64,000 nt of DNA, from positions 1,766,501 through 1,830,500 of the forward strand of contig OZ026556.1 of assembly GCA_964020155.1 (NCBI GenBank). The letters are read 5' to 3'. Position numbers and translations under genes: made by a program. The stretch comes from Chondrilla cf. caribensis (Eukaryota; Porifera; Demospongiae; Chondrillida; Chondrillidae). Positions 62,416 through 64,000 of this stretch are shown here, one piece after another. Under the pieces are notes generated by a model, which had not been told where the DNA came from, did no database searches, and worked only from the letters and a program-made list of their open reading frames with translations. Numbering within the stretch: position 1 is the stretch's first letter; the number at the start of each line of letters is the position of its first letter.

Positions 62416-64000
62416 ATGGTGTTGAAGCTGAATCCAGGTTATTCACTGGGATACTTTTTACTGGGACAATCTCTTTATACCGTGCTGACTTTCTTGAAGT
62501 CCTCTCCATTTTTTCCATCGCATCATGGATTATCAGATGGTCACTGTTCCGTCGAAGTTAATGCTCCAAAAACGTCATCAGAGGGAATAATTGTCACGGC
62601 ACAGGCGAAGATTGGTTTGTATTTCACTATCGTTTTCGATGCCTTACACCAAGTCGCCGTTTCGGTCGCTGTTTCCATCAACCATAGGGTGACAACAGCG
62701 GAAAGCCGACTCGGGGATTCCCCGCGAATGGCACTATCTCTCCAGCGAACAGACGACGACTTGTTGGAGGTAGCGCTTTGCGAGAAATCCAAGGACCATA
62801 GAATTAGTAGTATACTGCAGCAGTCAGGGATGAGCATGTCGAACTTTCGTACAGTGAAACTGGAAAACTCTCAGAATCTTCTAATATTGGGAAATTGCAA
62901 TGGTAGCGTTTTGACCTTTCTTCGCAAAGAAGATACTTACTCCGAAATTGTCGCTCCTTTTCCTCCTATTGCCTCCTTTGAAGATGCCTTAAATGCTAGG
63001 TGTGTCCTTGTTGAGGTTCAAGCTGTGCCGCTTCCTTCCACCCCACTGTATCGACTACTGGTCGGCACGGTGGAGGAGTCCAGCCACATGTTCACTGTCC
63101 CCACTGTGCATGTGATTGTTGATGCTGGTACCAGAAAGGCCACAGGGATTGGCATACAATGGCCACAGAAAGACCGAGCTCATTGCAAGAGAGTCTTGTT
63201 CAACGATTCAATTCAAGGAGTGCTCACCCAGTTGGGAGCTCCGGATGATATCTATTACAGGGCTTTTGATAACGCAGATGTATTCTATCCAGTGAGCAGA
63301 GCCAAGGGGATGCACCAACATCAGTACAGAGTGGACCTATTCTTCAATTACTCCCATCTGGGACTGGACGTCCTGTTTGATTCCGATACTTTGAGGGTCC
63401 GGAAATTTATTCTGCATGCCAGTCCCCCGAGATCAGGCGAGTTTGGATCGTACAGCAGGTGCCACTTCCGGATTGCTTACTTCGAAGGAATTCTTGCAAC
63501 TGGGGAGAAAGCTTCATTCATGCTTGACCCTTTGCAGTCATGGAGCAAGGTTGAGAGATATTTTGGGCTTAATTGTAGGCTGATCAAAGAGGTACATCGT
63601 CGAGATCTGGAGTATCTTGGACACAGTCACACCAAAAGTACCTGGTACAGTCTTGGTCGTCAGTTCTTTGTGGAGGTCCTCCTAAACAATGAGATTTCAT
63701 CAATCTGTTTCATAGTGGATGTCGCTGCTACAGAATCTATCCCGCCTCAAGTCAGCCATCAACAGGTTGATGGAAGGACTCTCAAATCACCCACCCCTAC
63801 TAGCTCCATCTCTTCTGAAGGATTTGAGGATGCCGAGTCACAGTTTGGCACACCCTTGGGTTCACTACGGCCACAATCGTATCAAATCTCAGCCAAACAA
63901 GAAATTGAGTACAACAACGTCAACCTACTCACGGATCCACCGAAGCTTCCAGAATGCAGTGGTGAGCATGAGGATGAGCTTGAAAGTGACACACCCATTG
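62416..64000 (+). CDS. PHAF1: PHAF1 (C16orf70/UPF0183) homologue, 5' part
   Basis: Phagophore assembly factor 1 family, linked to autophagy. The frame is open without a stop from ATG 62416 to the window end (528 codons so far), already longer than human PHAF1 (422). Weak N-terminal similarity (SLGYFLLGQSLYTVLTFLKS, then LYFTIVFDALHQVAV) is followed by a strong block at about residues 261-350: NDSIQGVLTQLGAPDDIYYR, DLFFNYSHLGLDVLFDSDTL, RVRKFILHASPP and YSRCHFRI, matching the family DVLSMLG..VFYK, DYFFNYFTLGVDILFD and VKKFVLHTN pattern. After about residue 445 comes a Ser/Thr/Pro/Glu-rich extension not present in human PHAF1. A good donor (agtg|gtgagc, 63961) may end this exon, in which case the following codons are intronic. 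Confidence 0.85.
   Translation, partial: MVLKLNPGYSLGYFLLGQSLYTVLTFLKSSPFFPSHHGLSDGHCSVEVNAPKTSSEGIIVTAQAKIGLYFTIVFDALHQVAVSVAVSINHRVTTAESRLGDSPRMALSLQRTDDDLLEVALCEKSKDHRISSILQQSGMSMSNFRTVKLENSQNLLILGNCNGSVLTFLRKEDTYSEIVAPFPPIASFEDALNARCVLVEVQAVPLPSTPLYRLLVGTVEESSHMFTVPTVHVIVDAGTRKATGIGIQWPQKDRAHCKRVLFNDSIQGVLTQLGAPDDIYYRAFDNADVFYPVSRAKGMHQHQYRVDLFFNYSHLGLDVLFDSDTLRVRKFILHASPPRSGEFGSYSRCHFRIAYFEGILATGEKASFMLDPLQSWSKVERYFGLNCRLIKEVHRRDLEYLGHSHTKSTWYSLGRQFFVEVLLNNEISSICFIVDVAATESIPPQVSHQQVDGRTLKSPTPTSSISSEGFEDAESQFGTPLGSLRPQSYQISAKQEIEYNNVNLLTDPPKLPECSGEHEDELESDTPI

Overview
This is animal nuclear DNA. It has split genes with GT-AG introns, strong divergence from vertebrate proteins, and animal-specific families (FBF1, MEIOB, a TNRC6/GW182 protein, RBBP6, UBALD). 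Short spacing between genes, small introns and very abundant CA/GT microsatellites and GTAC-type repeats suggest a compact non-bilaterian genome. A demosponge is my best guess, inferred from style and not proven.

Layout: a partial upstream gene ends at 563. On the + strand follow GPANK1 (1349-2485), DXO (2701-14561, 7 exons, large repeat-filled introns) and UBALD (15637-17374). FBF1 is on the - strand (19018-29058, 15 exons) and meets UBALD tail to tail. Head to head with FBF1 is an unrecognised + gene (29465-30507) that reads as a degenerate Ras-like GTPase with a C-terminal CAAX box. Four - strand genes follow: RBBP6 (31548-40776, 15 exons), an unrecognised single-exon gene (41717-42577), a NUDT7/8-like CoA diphosphatase (42843-43607) and MEIOB (43766-47130, 12 exons). 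MEIOB is head to head with an AQP8-like aquaporin (47347-49375, +). The TNRC6/GW182 homologue (51194-59298, -) lies tail to tail with the aquaporin, and a PHAF1 (C16orf70) homologue starts at 62416 (+) and runs off the window.

The genes are mostly housekeeping (mRNA cap quality control and decapping, 3' processing, miRNA silencing, CoA turnover, autophagy) with one ciliary (FBF1) and one meiotic (MEIOB) gene. Exon models were built by hand from homology, splice sites and reading phase; every junction given keeps the frame. The most interesting point is the shared promoter of FBF1 and the Ras-like gene, which holds a perfect-consensus RFX X-box and so makes the unknown protein a candidate ciliary factor.

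Non-coding DNA holds several families of short TA-flanked inverted-repeat elements (MITEs), one nested inside another with an empty site elsewhere in the window, plus minisatellites and long dinucleotide tracts. I saw no transposase or reverse transcriptase, no tRNA or rRNA, and no CRISPR.
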